From assembly GCA_023420715.1 (NCBI GenBank), contig JAEZVR010000119.1:1-17502 (forward strand): a stretch of 17,502 nt of DNA. The letters are read 5' to 3'. A model generated the notes under the pieces. That model was not told the DNA's origin, searched no databases, and worked only from the letters and a program-made list of their open reading frames with translations. A program made the translations under genes and the position numbers. Source of the stretch: Bacillota bacterium (GTDB lineage Bacteria; Bacillota; Clostridia; Saccharofermentanales; Fastidiosipilaceae). Shown piece after piece: positions 6,845 to 14,478 of the stretch (the stretch's first letter is position 1; the number at the start of each line of letters is the position of its first letter).

Positions 6845-7894
6845 CTACGGACACACTCGAAATCGATAGATGTTGTCGTTGATATACCGCTCATTTGCCT
6901 CGGTATAGATCATATCTGAGGGGGCGATGATATGTGTTTCATCTACAGGGGCTTGAGGCTCTAAACAAAAGCCGCCAAGCGACACGATACGCTGATCAAA
7001 CAAGCCTTGGGATTCTGGCAAATAATAGCCTGTATAAAACTGCAGTGAGGGCTGATTCGTGGCCATTTCCAACGCGATTCCAGACTGCCGTGACCAGGCT
7101 TTTGCCACAGTCCGCAGACCTTCACCTTTCAACTTAAATGCATGATCAAAACCGGTCTTTTGCGTCGCTTGAATGGCAGTTTTGAGTGTCATTTCTGCAT
7201 TAAAATCATAAGGTGTTCCCGCTACGCTGCACCATTCACCCGTCGGGATATTCTGTGTATCAACCACCTGATACGCCGTATTGGCAATCTGAATCACGTG
7301 ATCATCGACTCTGCCAGATCCATTCAGATTAAAGTAACTGTGCTGGGTTAAGTTTAAATAAGTCCGTGTATCCGGCACGACCGTGTAGGTTAATCTCAAT
7401 TGATTATCTTCAGTCAAAGAAGCATCTAATCGCATATCCAAATTAGCTTCATACACCCCAGGAACAGCATTAAAAGACAGCTTCATCTGAAAACGGTCAG
7501 CGCAAACCTGTGTCACATCCCAAATGCGATGACTAATACCAATATCCCCACTGTGCAAACAATTCACACCTTCATTTTGCGGCAATTGCCAGCACTGATC
7601 GCCGATCTGCAAACGTCCGTGTTTAACCCGATTCGCCACAGGACCGACAGTGGCACCTAAATAACAATTCCCTGCTAAATAAGCTTTAAGCTGGTCGTAG
7701 CCCAATATTAAATCCGTCATCACGCCATGGGCATTCGGCATCTGCGCACGAACCCATGTCGCACCATAGTTTGTAAAGGTAACTGACAACTGATTTTGGT
7801 TCGTCAACGTAATCAACTGAACAGATTTTAATTCAGCAGAAGCGGGCGAAAGATCAGACAAAAAATGCGGTTGCGTCAAATGCTGCTGTTTCAT
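6845..7894 (-). CDS. galM: Aldose 1-epimerase (mutarotase), GalM family
   Basis: This enzyme interconverts alpha and beta anomers of aldoses such as galactose or glucose. It has 349 residues, the normal length. Residues matching the family active site are Arg89 in GPVANRV, His114 in NCLHSG, the catalytic acid His185 in NLTQHSYFNL, Asp250 in TGFDHAF and the catalytic base Glu312 in CLEPQAPVD. The ribosome site GAGAGAGG lies 7 bases before the ATG. It is the last gene of the metA-thioredoxin-epimerase unit (13-base gap to the thioredoxin gene). No galactose or other sugar genes are nearby, so the natural sugar cannot be inferred from context. There is no visible terminator before the convergent maf gene. 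Confidence 0.95.
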   Translation of the reverse strand: MKQQHLTQPHFLSDLSPASAELKSVQLITLTNQNQLSVTFTNYGATWVRAQMPNAHGVMTDLILGYDQLKAYLAGNCYLGATVGPVANRVKHGRLQIGDQCWQLPQNEGVNCLHSGDIGISHRIWDVTQVCADRFQMKLSFNAVPGVYEANLDMRLDASLTEDNQLRLTYTVVPDTRTYLNLTQHSYFNLNGSGRVDDHVIQIANTAYQVVDTQNIPTGEWCSVAGTPYDFNAEMTLKTAIQATQKTGFDHAFKLKGEGLRTVAKAWSRQSGIALEMATNQPSLQFYTGYYLPESQGLFDQRIVSLGGFCLEPQAPVDETHIIAPSDMIYTEANERYINDNIYRFRVCP

Positions 7895-7907
7895 GGGGAA
7901 ACCTCTC

Positions 7908-8222
7908 TCAATCGAGCCATGCTTTTAATTGGTCAATATCCAATGTGCCGGTCTGTTCGTGACGCCGTTTGCCAGAAATATAATGTGCCACCATTGGAAT
8001 TTCATGTACCTTTTCTTGCTGTGCAAGATCTGGATTTTCATCTACATCCACAAACAAAAACTGCAGATCGGTTCGTGTTTCATAGGTTCGAGACATTGCT
8101 TCAAACATGGGTAAAACAAAGCGATTCGAGCCGCACCAGGCTGCCCAAAATATAACCAGAGCCTGCTCTTTTTCTTGGATTACCGCTTCAAATTGTGCAG
8201 AATCTATAATTGGCTGTATCAT
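7908..8222 (-). CDS. Thioredoxin-fold protein with a single active-site cysteine
   Basis: At 104 residues it has the size of classical thioredoxin. The beta-strand and active-site stretch ALVIFWAAWCGSNRFVLP (21-38), the VDVDENPDLAQ segment (58-68) and the cis-proline EIPMV (Pro76) are clear. The active site reads Cys-Gly-Ser-Asn instead of Cys-Gly-Pro-Cys: Cys30 is the only cysteine in the protein and Asn33 replaces the resolving cysteine. The protein therefore cannot cycle through the usual intramolecular disulfide; monothiol chemistry, a mixed-disulfide adaptor role or loss of redox activity are options. The start has AAGGA four bases upstream. It lies between metA (22-base gap) and the aldose epimerase (13-base gap). 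Calling it a true thioredoxin would be unsafe. Confidence 0.87.
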   Translation of the reverse strand: MIQPIIDSAQFEAVIQEKEQALVIFWAAWCGSNRFVLPMFEAMSRTYETRTDLQFLFVDVDENPDLAQQEKVHEIPMVAHYISGKRRHEQTGTLDIDQLKAWLD

Positions 8223-8244
8223 CTTTTCCTTCTTTCTGTCATGA

Positions 8245-9180
8245 CTAAATCTTGGCGATATTTTGAATGGCCGTCAGATCAAAAGGCGTTTCTTGATAGA
8301 CATAATAATTGAGCCAGTTCGCAAATAAGAGATGTGCACAGCTGCGCCATTTAACAATGGGCGGTTTAGTCGGATCATCATCAGGATAATAATTCTCTGG
8401 CACCGCCATCGCCATGCCTTTGGCAATATCACGATCATATTCCGCCTTTAAGCTATACGGATCATACTCCACATGCCCCGTTAAAAAAATCTGACGTCCG
8501 CCTTTTCCCTCAATGGCAAAAATGCCCGATTCCGGGGAGGTGCATAGAATATCTAAATCCGGATGGCGCAGAACAGCGGCTTCATCAATATCGGTATGTC
8601 TAGAATGGGGCACATAGAAAATATCATCAAAGCCTCTGAATAAATGAATCGCTCGACTGGATGCCAGCTGATGCGCATAGACGCCGAACACTTTTTGCGG
8701 CAATGTTCTTTTTTCGATGCCGTAGTGATAGTACAACCCCGCCTGAGCGCCCCAACAGACATGTAATGTCGAATAAACATGGGTTTGACTCCATGCCATA
8801 ATCTGACACAATTCCGGCCAATATTCAACGGCTTCAAACGGCAGGGTTTCGACAGGGGCCCCTGTAATAATCATGCCGTCAAATGTTTGATGCTGAATGT
8901 CTTCAAAAGTCACATAAAACTGCTCTAAATGTGACCGAGAAACATGTGTCGGCTGATAAGAAGCCGTATGAACCAATTTGATATCCACCTGAAGGGCACT
9001 ATTTCCAAGGAGACGAAAAAATTGGGCTTCTGTGGTCTCTTTGGTGGGCATTAAATTGACCAAAAGCAATTTTAGGGGACGAATATCTTGATGAAAAGCA
9101 CGATCTTCTGTCATATAAAAGATCGATTCTTGATCGAGAATATCTGCAGCCGGAATACCATTAGGGATTTTGATGGGCAT
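8245..9180 (-). CDS. metA: Homoserine O-acetyltransferase, MetA type
   Basis: This enzyme activates the homoserine hydroxyl with an acyl group in methionine synthesis. The 311-residue length and the MPIKIPNGIPA start are typical. Catalytic residues are Cys142 in HVCWGAQAGLYYHYGI and His235 with Glu237 in TGHVEYD. Residue 111 is Glu (ITGAPVETLPFE). In this family Glu111 is associated with acetyl-CoA use, as in the Bacillus cereus enzyme, whereas Gly at this place favours succinyl-CoA, as in Escherichia coli. Acetyl-CoA is therefore the likelier donor. The ATG is preceded by AGGTGA. It is the first gene of a three-gene unit with the thioredoxin-like and epimerase genes. A TATAAT lies about 35 bases upstream; no SAM riboswitch fits in the short leader. 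Confidence 0.96.
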   Translation of the reverse strand: MPIKIPNGIPAADILDQESIFYMTEDRAFHQDIRPLKLLLVNLMPTKETTEAQFFRLLGNSALQVDIKLVHTASYQPTHVSRSHLEQFYVTFEDIQHQTFDGMIITGAPVETLPFEAVEYWPELCQIMAWSQTHVYSTLHVCWGAQAGLYYHYGIEKRTLPQKVFGVYAHQLASSRAIHLFRGFDDIFYVPHSRHTDIDEAAVLRHPDLDILCTSPESGIFAIEGKGGRQIFLTGHVEYDPYSLKAEYDRDIAKGMAMAVPENYYPDDDPTKPPIVKWRSCAHLLFANWLNYYVYQETPFDLTAIQNIAKI

Positions 9181-9211
9181 GAGATCACCTGTCTATGTTT
9201 TTGTTTTTTTC

Positions 9212-9217
9212 ATTATA
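9212..9217 (-). promoter_or_regulatory. -10 box of the metA operon
   Basis: A perfect TATAAT on the minus strand, 31 bases before the metA ATG. No good -35 sequence is seen at 16-18 bases, so only the -10 is called. The leader would be about 25 bases, too short for a riboswitch or T-box. Confidence 0.45.
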
Positions 9218-9262
9218 CCTTAGAACGGCATATCTCCCGAAAACCTAAAAACCTGCTTCCAT

Positions 9263-9290
9263 GAAAATACCGCCCAAACGGACGGTATTT
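9263..9290 (-). terminator. Hairpin terminator after the EF-G-like gene
   Basis: AAATACCGTCC and GGGCGGTATTT pair over 11 positions around a GTTT loop on the minus strand, with one G-U pair. On the plus strand the same position is a C-A mismatch, which points to minus-strand use. The 3' arm ends in TTTTC. It begins 27 bases after the stop at 9317. Confidence 0.65.
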
Positions 9291-9316
9291 CCAGAAAGAA
9301 GATGAGTGGATAAAGA

Positions 9317-11392
9317 TTAGTCATCTGATTTTTCTGCTTGACGGGCGGCAATCACCTTATCTGAGATTGGTCCTGGAGCCGGCTCGTATCGGGCAAATTC
9401 AATGGTGTACCAGCCACGTCCTTGGGTCATAGACCGCAAATCCGTTGCATAACGTCCCATTTCTGCCAAGGGAACTTCTGCTTGAATCACATTCATATTG
9501 CCCTTACGCTCAATACCCATAATTCTGCCGCGGCGTTGTGATAAGTCGCCCATGACATCGCCCATTTCTGCTTCTGGTGTATGGACTTCAACTGCACTCA
9601 CTGGCTCAAGCAAAATCGGCGAAGCCTGAGGTATACCGTTTTTATAAGCCAAACGAGCCGCCGACTTAAATGCCATTTCGGATGAATCAACATCGTGATA
9701 CGATCCATCGACAAGCGTAGCCTTTAAGCCAACCATGGGGAATCCTGCTAAAACACCTTCCTGGATTGCATCTTGCAAGCCTTTTTCAACAGCAGGGAAA
9801 TAGGATTTGGGCACAGCGCCACCAAATACTTTTTCTTCAAAGACGAGGTCATCTGAATCACACGGTTCAAATTCAATCCAGACATCACCATATTGACCAT
9901 GGCCACCCGATTGTTTTTTGTATTTTCCCTGTACTTTGACCTTTTTGCGAATGGTTTCGCGATAAGGCACCTTAGCTGGGAACAGCTCCGCTTCAACCTT
10001 ATACTTATTCTTTAATTTAGATTTCAGCACATCCAGTTGCAATTCACCCAGACCCGACAAAACCAGTTCTTTGGTTTCGCGCACATTTTCGAGTTTAAAG
10101 GTCGGATCTTCATCGGCCAATTTATTTAAGCCACTGACAATCTTATCCTCTTCACCCGCTTTAACCGGTTTAATTGCCATCGAAAGCGCAGGGGAGGGAA
10201 AGACAATGCGCGTCAGACGAATGGGTTTTTCTCTTAAACTCAGTGTATCCCCCGTCTTGGTATCGTTTAATTTGGTCACTGCCCCAATATCACCGGGGCC
10301 GATGTAGTCGCAATTGGTCTGTTTTTTACCAATGACCGTACTCAAGCCTGAAATACGTTCATCTTTATCTTGGTCAAAATTATAGACCGTACTGCCATTG
10401 GTCAGTTTTCCAGAATACACCCGCAAGAAACTAATCCGACCCACAAAAGGATCTGCAATCGTTTTAAAGACAAGTGCCGCAAGCGGACCATCTTCTTGAG
10501 GTAAAAGCTGAATCGGTTCACCATCCGTTGTAATGGCCGGCACGGGTTTATGTTCAGATGAAGGGGGTAAATACCGACGAATATTATCCATCAAGAAATA
10601 GCAACCCTTATTTTGCAAAGCTGAACCCAGGAAAACCGGCATCATATAACCGCCCTTAATCCGATCTGTTAAGCCTGCTCGAATCTCTGCCGTTGTAAAA
10701 GCTTCCTCATTAAAGAATTTTTCTAATAATTCATCATTACTTTCGGCGATTTGTTCAATAATGGCATCGTACATAAAAACCACATTGTCTCGCATACCTT
10801 CTGGAATATCACAGGGCGTGGGTTTGCCATCTTTTTGGAAGCGGTAACCTTTCAATTCCACAACATCCACAAAACCAACAAACTGACCATCCTCTACAAT
10901 TGGCAACTGGAGCGCTGTTGCACTGCGGCCAAAATGAGACCGAATATCGGCAAAGGTCTTTTGAAAATCTGCATTCTCGTCATCCATCTTATTGACAAAA
11001 AACGCATAGGGAATCCCTTGCGTCTCAATAAAACGCACTGATTTTTCGACCCCCACAGAAACACCAGAACGGGCACTGACATTCACAACTGCACAATCTG
11101 CCACGCGCAACCCCTGCATGACTTCTCCCATGAAATCAAAATCACCGGGGGTATCGATCACATTAAAAATAACATCGTCATATACCGCACTTGCGACACT
11201 CGTATTAATACTGATATGACGGCGTTGTTCTTCTGGATCAAAGTCCATCACAGTTGTTCCATCATTACTCTTGCCCAAACGATCAATCGCTTTTGCAATA
11301 TACAAAATAGCTTCTGCCAGCGACGTCTTACCTGATCCGCTATGACCTAAAATCGCTACATTCCGAATTTGTGATGCCGGATAATGTTTCAT
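9317..11392 (-). CDS. EF-G-like translational GTPase (EF-G paralogue)
   Basis: The 691 residues cover the full EF-G domain order. The GTP-binding motifs are GHSGSGKT (16-23), DTPGDFDF (80-87) and NKMD (134-137). Later blocks include GGHGQYGDVWIEF of domain IV and the PAPGPI C-terminal tail. In canonical EF-G the G3 motif reads DTPGHVDF, and its His is needed for hydrolysis; here Asp84 stands in its place. The switch I block RGITI reads RHISI. Such changes mark the EF-G-like/EF-G2 class, and the usual neighbours rpsL, rpsG and tuf are absent, so this is not the housekeeping fusA. I chose ATG 11392 because GGGAGG lies 7 bases upstream; the longer TTG reading from 11419 would place that site inside the gene. 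A hairpin terminator follows. Confidence 0.92.
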   Translation of the reverse strand: MKHYPASQIRNVAILGHSGSGKTSLAEAILYIAKAIDRLGKSNDGTTVMDFDPEEQRRHISINTSVASAVYDDVIFNVIDTPGDFDFMGEVMQGLRVADCAVVNVSARSGVSVGVEKSVRFIETQGIPYAFFVNKMDDENADFQKTFADIRSHFGRSATALQLPIVEDGQFVGFVDVVELKGYRFQKDGKPTPCDIPEGMRDNVVFMYDAIIEQIAESNDELLEKFFNEEAFTTAEIRAGLTDRIKGGYMMPVFLGSALQNKGCYFLMDNIRRYLPPSSEHKPVPAITTDGEPIQLLPQEDGPLAALVFKTIADPFVGRISFLRVYSGKLTNGSTVYNFDQDKDERISGLSTVIGKKQTNCDYIGPGDIGAVTKLNDTKTGDTLSLREKPIRLTRIVFPSPALSMAIKPVKAGEEDKIVSGLNKLADEDPTFKLENVRETKELVLSGLGELQLDVLKSKLKNKYKVEAELFPAKVPYRETIRKKVKVQGKYKKQSGGHGQYGDVWIEFEPCDSDDLVFEEKVFGGAVPKSYFPAVEKGLQDAIQEGVLAGFPMVGLKATLVDGSYHDVDSSEMAFKSAARLAYKNGIPQASPILLEPVSAVEVHTPEAEMGDVMGDLSQRRGRIMGIERKGNMNVIQAEVPLAEMGRYATDLRSMTQGRGWYTIEFARYEPAPGPISDKVIAARQAEKSDD

Positions 11393-11552
11393 ATCCATTC
11401 CTCCCAATCCTAATGACAAAGTACTGGAGCAGGGTGGCCGTGCTTCAGCTGTTTTTTATTCTACTATGCAATCTGACTAATTTCTAGTGATAAAACGAGA
11501 GATTTTTTGAAAATATTGAACAAATCTGAATGATGAACAAGCCATATTTTGT

Positions 11553-11581
11553 TTGCAACCAGGGCATAAACCTCTTATAAT
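11553..11581 (+). promoter_or_regulatory. Sigma-A-type promoter of tRNA-Arg
   Basis: TTGCAA (11553-11558), a 17-base spacer and a perfect TATAAT (11576-11581) end 12 bases before the mature tRNA, leaving a leader of only a few bases. The rest of 11393-11593 is the AT-rich leader of the opposing EF-G-like gene and shows no gene. Confidence 0.75.
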
Positions 11582-11593
11582 AAGAACACTAAC

Positions 11594-11668
11594 GCCTCGG
11601 TAGTCTAATGGATAGGACGACAGTTTCCGGAGCTGTAGATACGGGTTCAATTCCTGTCCGGGGTACCA
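11594..11668 (+). tRNA. tRNA-Arg (anticodon CCG)
   Basis: A full cloverleaf folds. The acceptor GCCTCGG pairs with CCGGGGT, including G-U at 1-72 and 4-69. The D stem is GTCT/GGAC, the anticodon stem ACAGT/GCTGT around the loop TTCCGGA, and the T stem ACGGG/CCTGT around TTCAATT. The anticodon is CCG, reading CGG arginine codons. CCA is encoded at 11666-11668. Its own promoter lies upstream and a terminator hairpin starts on the base after CCA. Confidence 0.95.
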
Positions 11669-11695
11669 AACGCGCAATGAGCGCGTTTTCTTTTT
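11669..11695 (+). terminator. Intrinsic terminator of tRNA-Arg
   Basis: AACGCGC (11669-11675), loop AATGA, GCGCGTT (11681-11687) and then TTCTTTTT: a 7-bp GC-rich stem with a U-rich tail, directly after the tRNA CCA end. It stands between the tRNA and the dus start at 11728. Confidence 0.85.
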
Positions 11696-11727
11696 GCAAA
11701 CAATCGTCTGACTGCTTGGGAAACAAC

Positions 11728-12756
11728 ATGTCTAAATCTGAGATTCAACCCATCGAGATCGCACGCACAAAAACGGTATTTGAAAACAATATCTGGCTTG
11801 CGCCCATGGCCGGTACATCCGATTTGCCTTTTCGCAAATATTGTCGTCAATGGGGTGCTGGCTGCGTTGTCACAGAACTGGTTAGTGCCCGCGGTATTCG
11901 TTATCACGGCATTACCCCGCATCAATACCGCTATTTAGAAATTCATCCCGATGAAGCGCCTGTGCTCATTCAACTCTTTGGACATAAACCAGATGATTTT
12001 AAAGCGGCCTGTGAAGCCATTCTCGCCCATCCAGTCTTGAACCAATGCACCGGCATCGATATTAATATGGGCTGTCCCGTCAAAAAGGTCACAACAACCG
12101 GCGCCGGATCTGCGCTCATGAAGGACCCGGCAAGGGCCGTGAGCATTATTCAAGCCGTGCAATCTGTACTCAAAAACACGCACAAAACCATCTCTGCCAA
12201 ATTTCGCAAAGGCTTTGAGGCAGAAAGTTTCACGGCGCCGGACTTTGCCTGTCGTCTTGCCGATACGGGTATTGATATTTTGGCGGTTCATGGCCGAACA
12301 ACCAAACAGATGTATTCTGGGAAGGCAGATTGGGACGCCATTGCCAAAACCAAGCAAGCTTTATTGGCGCGCGGCTATACTCAGCCACTTTTGGGAAATG
12401 GAGATGTCATTGATGCACGATCTGCCAAAGCTTTATTTGATCTTAGTGGTGTAGACGGCCTAATGATTGGGCGAGCTGCAATGGGGAAGCCCTGGATTTT
12501 TAAAACGATTGTCCAGTCACTGCAAGGCTTGACGGTATCTGAACCAGAACTCGACGAAAAGGTTATTTGGATGCGCCAATTTGCCAAAGATCTATGTGCA
12601 TGGCTTGGCGAACCTCAAGCCATGCGAGAATTGAGAGGACGACTACCGCATTTTTTAAAAGGGGAGAAGGGAGCGGCACAGTTTCGGCTAAAAGCGAGTC
12701 AACTGACCTCTTGGATGGACTTAGATCGCCTGCTATCGGAATATCTCTCCAATTGA
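11728..12756 (+). CDS. dus: tRNA-dihydrouridine synthase (DusB-like)
   Basis: This FMN enzyme reduces specific uridines in tRNA to dihydrouridine with NADPH. It has 342 residues. Family blocks are WLAPMAGTSDLPFRKYC (23-39), DINMGCPVKKV (111-121) with the catalytic Cys116, GAGSALM (125-131), AVHGRTTKQMYSG (186-198), GNGDV (223-227) and MIGRAAMGKPWIF (246-258), the FMN phosphate-binding end of the barrel. I chose ATG 11728 because the longer in-frame ATG at 11677 would start inside the tRNA terminator hairpin. The ribosome site is weak (GGGA about six bases upstream). No separate promoter is obvious in the 32 bases after the terminator, so expression may depend on readthrough from the tRNA promoter. 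It converges on a minus-strand gene at 12834; the 77 bases between hold no clear terminator. Confidence 0.93.
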   Translation: MSKSEIQPIEIARTKTVFENNIWLAPMAGTSDLPFRKYCRQWGAGCVVTELVSARGIRYHGITPHQYRYLEIHPDEAPVLIQLFGHKPDDFKAACEAILAHPVLNQCTGIDINMGCPVKKVTTTGAGSALMKDPARAVSIIQAVQSVLKNTHKTISAKFRKGFEAESFTAPDFACRLADTGIDILAVHGRTTKQMYSGKADWDAIAKTKQALLARGYTQPLLGNGDVIDARSAKALFDLSGVDGLMIGRAAMGKPWIFKTIVQSLQGLTVSEPELDEKVIWMRQFAKDLCAWLGEPQAMRELRGRLPHFLKGEKGAAQFRLKASQLTSWMDLDRLLSEYLSN

Positions 12757-12833
12757 ATCGTTTCGAATGCGACAAAAATCAACTGCAAAATCATCTGGTT
12801 AGACGGCCACCAGCTCGCACCCTTAAGCGTCAG

Positions 12834-13700
12834 TTATTTCGTTCGTTTAAAATCGGGGTGGAGCGGATCTGTTTTTGGCAACAATTCCAACGGATACAGA
12901 TGAATCATAACGGCTTGAACAATGCTCACTGCCACCAAAAGAATCCCAACTTTGCCCATCAAAACAAGCCAAGTTGTCCGAAGATTGGTCATATCTCTAA
13001 ACAGTAAAAAGAGGAAGCCAACGAGAAAGACCGCATTGATAATCGTACTTTGCTGGCGGCTCAATTTTAAATAGACATCCTGCGTTTTAGATCGAAAAAC
13101 ACGACGTCCTGGTAAATAATTTGTCCAATGGGGTTTTAATGGATATACCTTCGGCGTATCAGTAGGATTGACAGCTTGCACTTGCGCTTCACCGTCTTGC
13201 TCAGCAGCCATCGTCACAGCATCGGTTTGGTCAGCTTCATTTGCTGCGGCCTCGGCCTCGTATTGCTGATACATCGCACGCAAAGCCGCTTTTTCCGCTT
13301 CCAATGCCTTTTGTTGTTCAGATAAATGAGCGGCCTCCTCTGCAGCTTTTCGAGCCTCTTCTGGGGATATCACTTTTTCTGGCAAGGGCTCCACACAACC
13401 CCATTTAGCAAGCCCCCAACGGATCAGGACGTATATCAAGAACATCCCCAACCAAAGACCAACTTTTTCCAACACCTCACGAATGGTGTAACCCCCTTGA
13501 TGGGTAAAATCAATGGTAAAAATAATGCCCGCCAACAGCAAATAGAAAACAATTTGAATGGTAATTCGTATGCCTTTAACCGGTCGAACCTTGGTCTTTC
13601 CATCTGTACACAGATAAACGGGCTGACGGGATAAAACATCGGCTGGTCGAAGCTGATATGAATATTTATGTTGATTTTCCATCTTCTTGCTGAACCTCAT
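12834..13700 (-). CDS. Membrane protein with central coiled coil, unknown function
   Basis: I do not recognise a family. The 288 residues show two membrane helices (about 44-62 and 81-99), then a charged Ala/Glu-rich segment (about 110-160) predicted as helical coiled coil. An acidic linker to about 185, a second basic cytoplasmic segment (LPGRRVFRSKTQDVYLKLSR, 196-215) and two more helices (about 218-235 and 243-268) follow. The layout is a two-part protein, each half having a polar lead-in with a YLPGRR or DGKTKVRPVK-type basic stretch and a helix pair, so an internal duplication is conceivable but weak. Its ATG overlaps the stop of the beta-helix gene (ATGA), implying translational coupling; an alternative ATG at 13682 exists. 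No enzyme motif is visible. Confidence 0.75.
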   Translation of the reverse strand: MRFSKKMENQHKYSYQLRPADVLSRQPVYLCTDGKTKVRPVKGIRITIQIVFYLLLAGIIFTIDFTHQGGYTIREVLEKVGLWLGMFLIYVLIRWGLAKWGCVEPLPEKVISPEEARKAAEEAAHLSEQQKALEAEKAALRAMYQQYEAEAAANEADQTDAVTMAAEQDGEAQVQAVNPTDTPKVYPLKPHWTNYLPGRRVFRSKTQDVYLKLSRQQSTIINAVFLVGFLFLLFRDMTNLRTTWLVLMGKVGILLVAVSIVQAVMIHLYPLELLPKTDPLHPDFKRTK

Positions 13701-14425
13701 TCACATTGTCCATTTAATCTGTGATCACTGTGTTTGGGAACAATCACACCACCTTGCGTTTTATAAATACTGTGTGCAGGCACCACACCTCGCACCAGAG
13801 AAAGTGGATAAATAGACGTATGCATCCCAATAACTGTTCCTGGATTGAGCACCGAATTACAACCGACTTCCACAAAATCGCCAATCATGGCGCCCATTTT
13901 TTTAAGTCCTGTTTCATATTTTTCTGAACCACAACCAATAACCACTAACGTTTTGTCCGCTTTGACATTAGATGTTATACTGCCTGCGCCCATATGTGCG
14001 CGATAACCAAGAATAGAGTCTCCGACATAGTTATAATGAGGGACTTGAACACCGTCAAAAAGAATGACATTTTTAAGCTCTGTTGAATTTCCAACCACAC
14101 AGCCTTCTCCAATTAAAACGGAACCACGAATATATGCACCATGACGAATCTCGGTCTCTGCCATGACAATACATGGGCCTTGTATGTAGGCAGTCGGCGC
14201 AACAGACGCTTTTCGACTAACCCACACCTCGGGCTGTATTTCATCATAATCGGATTGAGGCAGTTGCTGCCCAATTTCTCGAATCCACGTCGAAAGAAAG
14301 GGAAGTGCCTCCCAAGGATATTCCAATGCACCTAATTTTTCACCAAGCAGACAATGTGATAGATCAAATAAATCGTGTGTTTTTAAATCTGCGAATAACG
14401 AACCGGCCTTTGGCATTTTTTTCAT
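13697..14425 (-). CDS. Left-handed beta-helix transferase, GlmU C-domain-like
   Basis: This 242-residue protein is built mainly of hexapeptide repeats (about 70-215), the left-handed beta-helix fold of acyl- and nucleotidyl-sugar transferases. The stretch PHYNYVGDSILGYRAHMGAG (129-148) closely follows the GlmU acetyltransferase core, where the equivalent His is catalytic (His130 here). The N-terminal 65 residues are short and lack the pyrophosphorylase GxGxR signature, so uridylyltransferase activity is unlikely despite the name such proteins often carry. An acetyltransferase acting on a sugar nucleotide is a reasonable inference. ATG 14425 has GGAG six bases upstream and is preferred to the TTG at 14437. 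It follows cysK by 81 bases and is coupled by ATGA to the membrane-protein gene. Confidence 0.82.
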   Translation of the reverse strand: MKKMPKAGSLFADLKTHDLFDLSHCLLGEKLGALEYPWEALPFLSTWIREIGQQLPQSDYDEIQPEVWVSRKASVAPTAYIQGPCIVMAETEIRHGAYIRGSVLIGEGCVVGNSTELKNVILFDGVQVPHYNYVGDSILGYRAHMGAGSITSNVKADKTLVVIGCGSEKYETGLKKMGAMIGDFVEVGCNSVLNPGTVIGMHTSIYPLSLVRGVVPAHSIYKTQGGVIVPKHSDHRLNGQCE

Positions 14426-14443
14426 ACTGTGCTCCAATAAAGC

Positions 14444-14467
14444 CGCCCTATCCGTTCAGATAGGGCG
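14444..14467 (-). terminator. Hairpin between cysK and the beta-helix gene
   Basis: A perfect 9-bp inverted repeat (CGCCCTATC / GATAGGGCG) with a 6-base loop. On the minus strand it is followed by GCTTTATT, a weak U-tract, and then the GGAG site of the beta-helix gene. It may be a weak terminator for cysK or a 5' hairpin of the next mRNA; the sequence alone does not decide. Confidence 0.55.
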
Positions 14468-14478
14468 TAATCGTCTTT

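Noticed and set aside
9181..9262. SAM riboswitch or T-box ahead of metA
   Set aside because: The leader from the TATAAT is only about 25 bases and shows no such fold.
10751..11041. Plus-strand open reading frame inside the EF-G-like gene
   Set aside because: Antisense shadow of a conserved coding region; no ribosome site or recognisable protein.
11608..11727. Longer dus start reading through the tRNA
   Set aside because: The extension covers the tRNA-Arg gene and its terminator; ATG 11728 gives the usual family N-terminus.
12757..12833. Small hairpin (CTGGT / ACCAG) as dus terminator
   Set aside because: Five base pairs with a 9-base loop and no T-tract.
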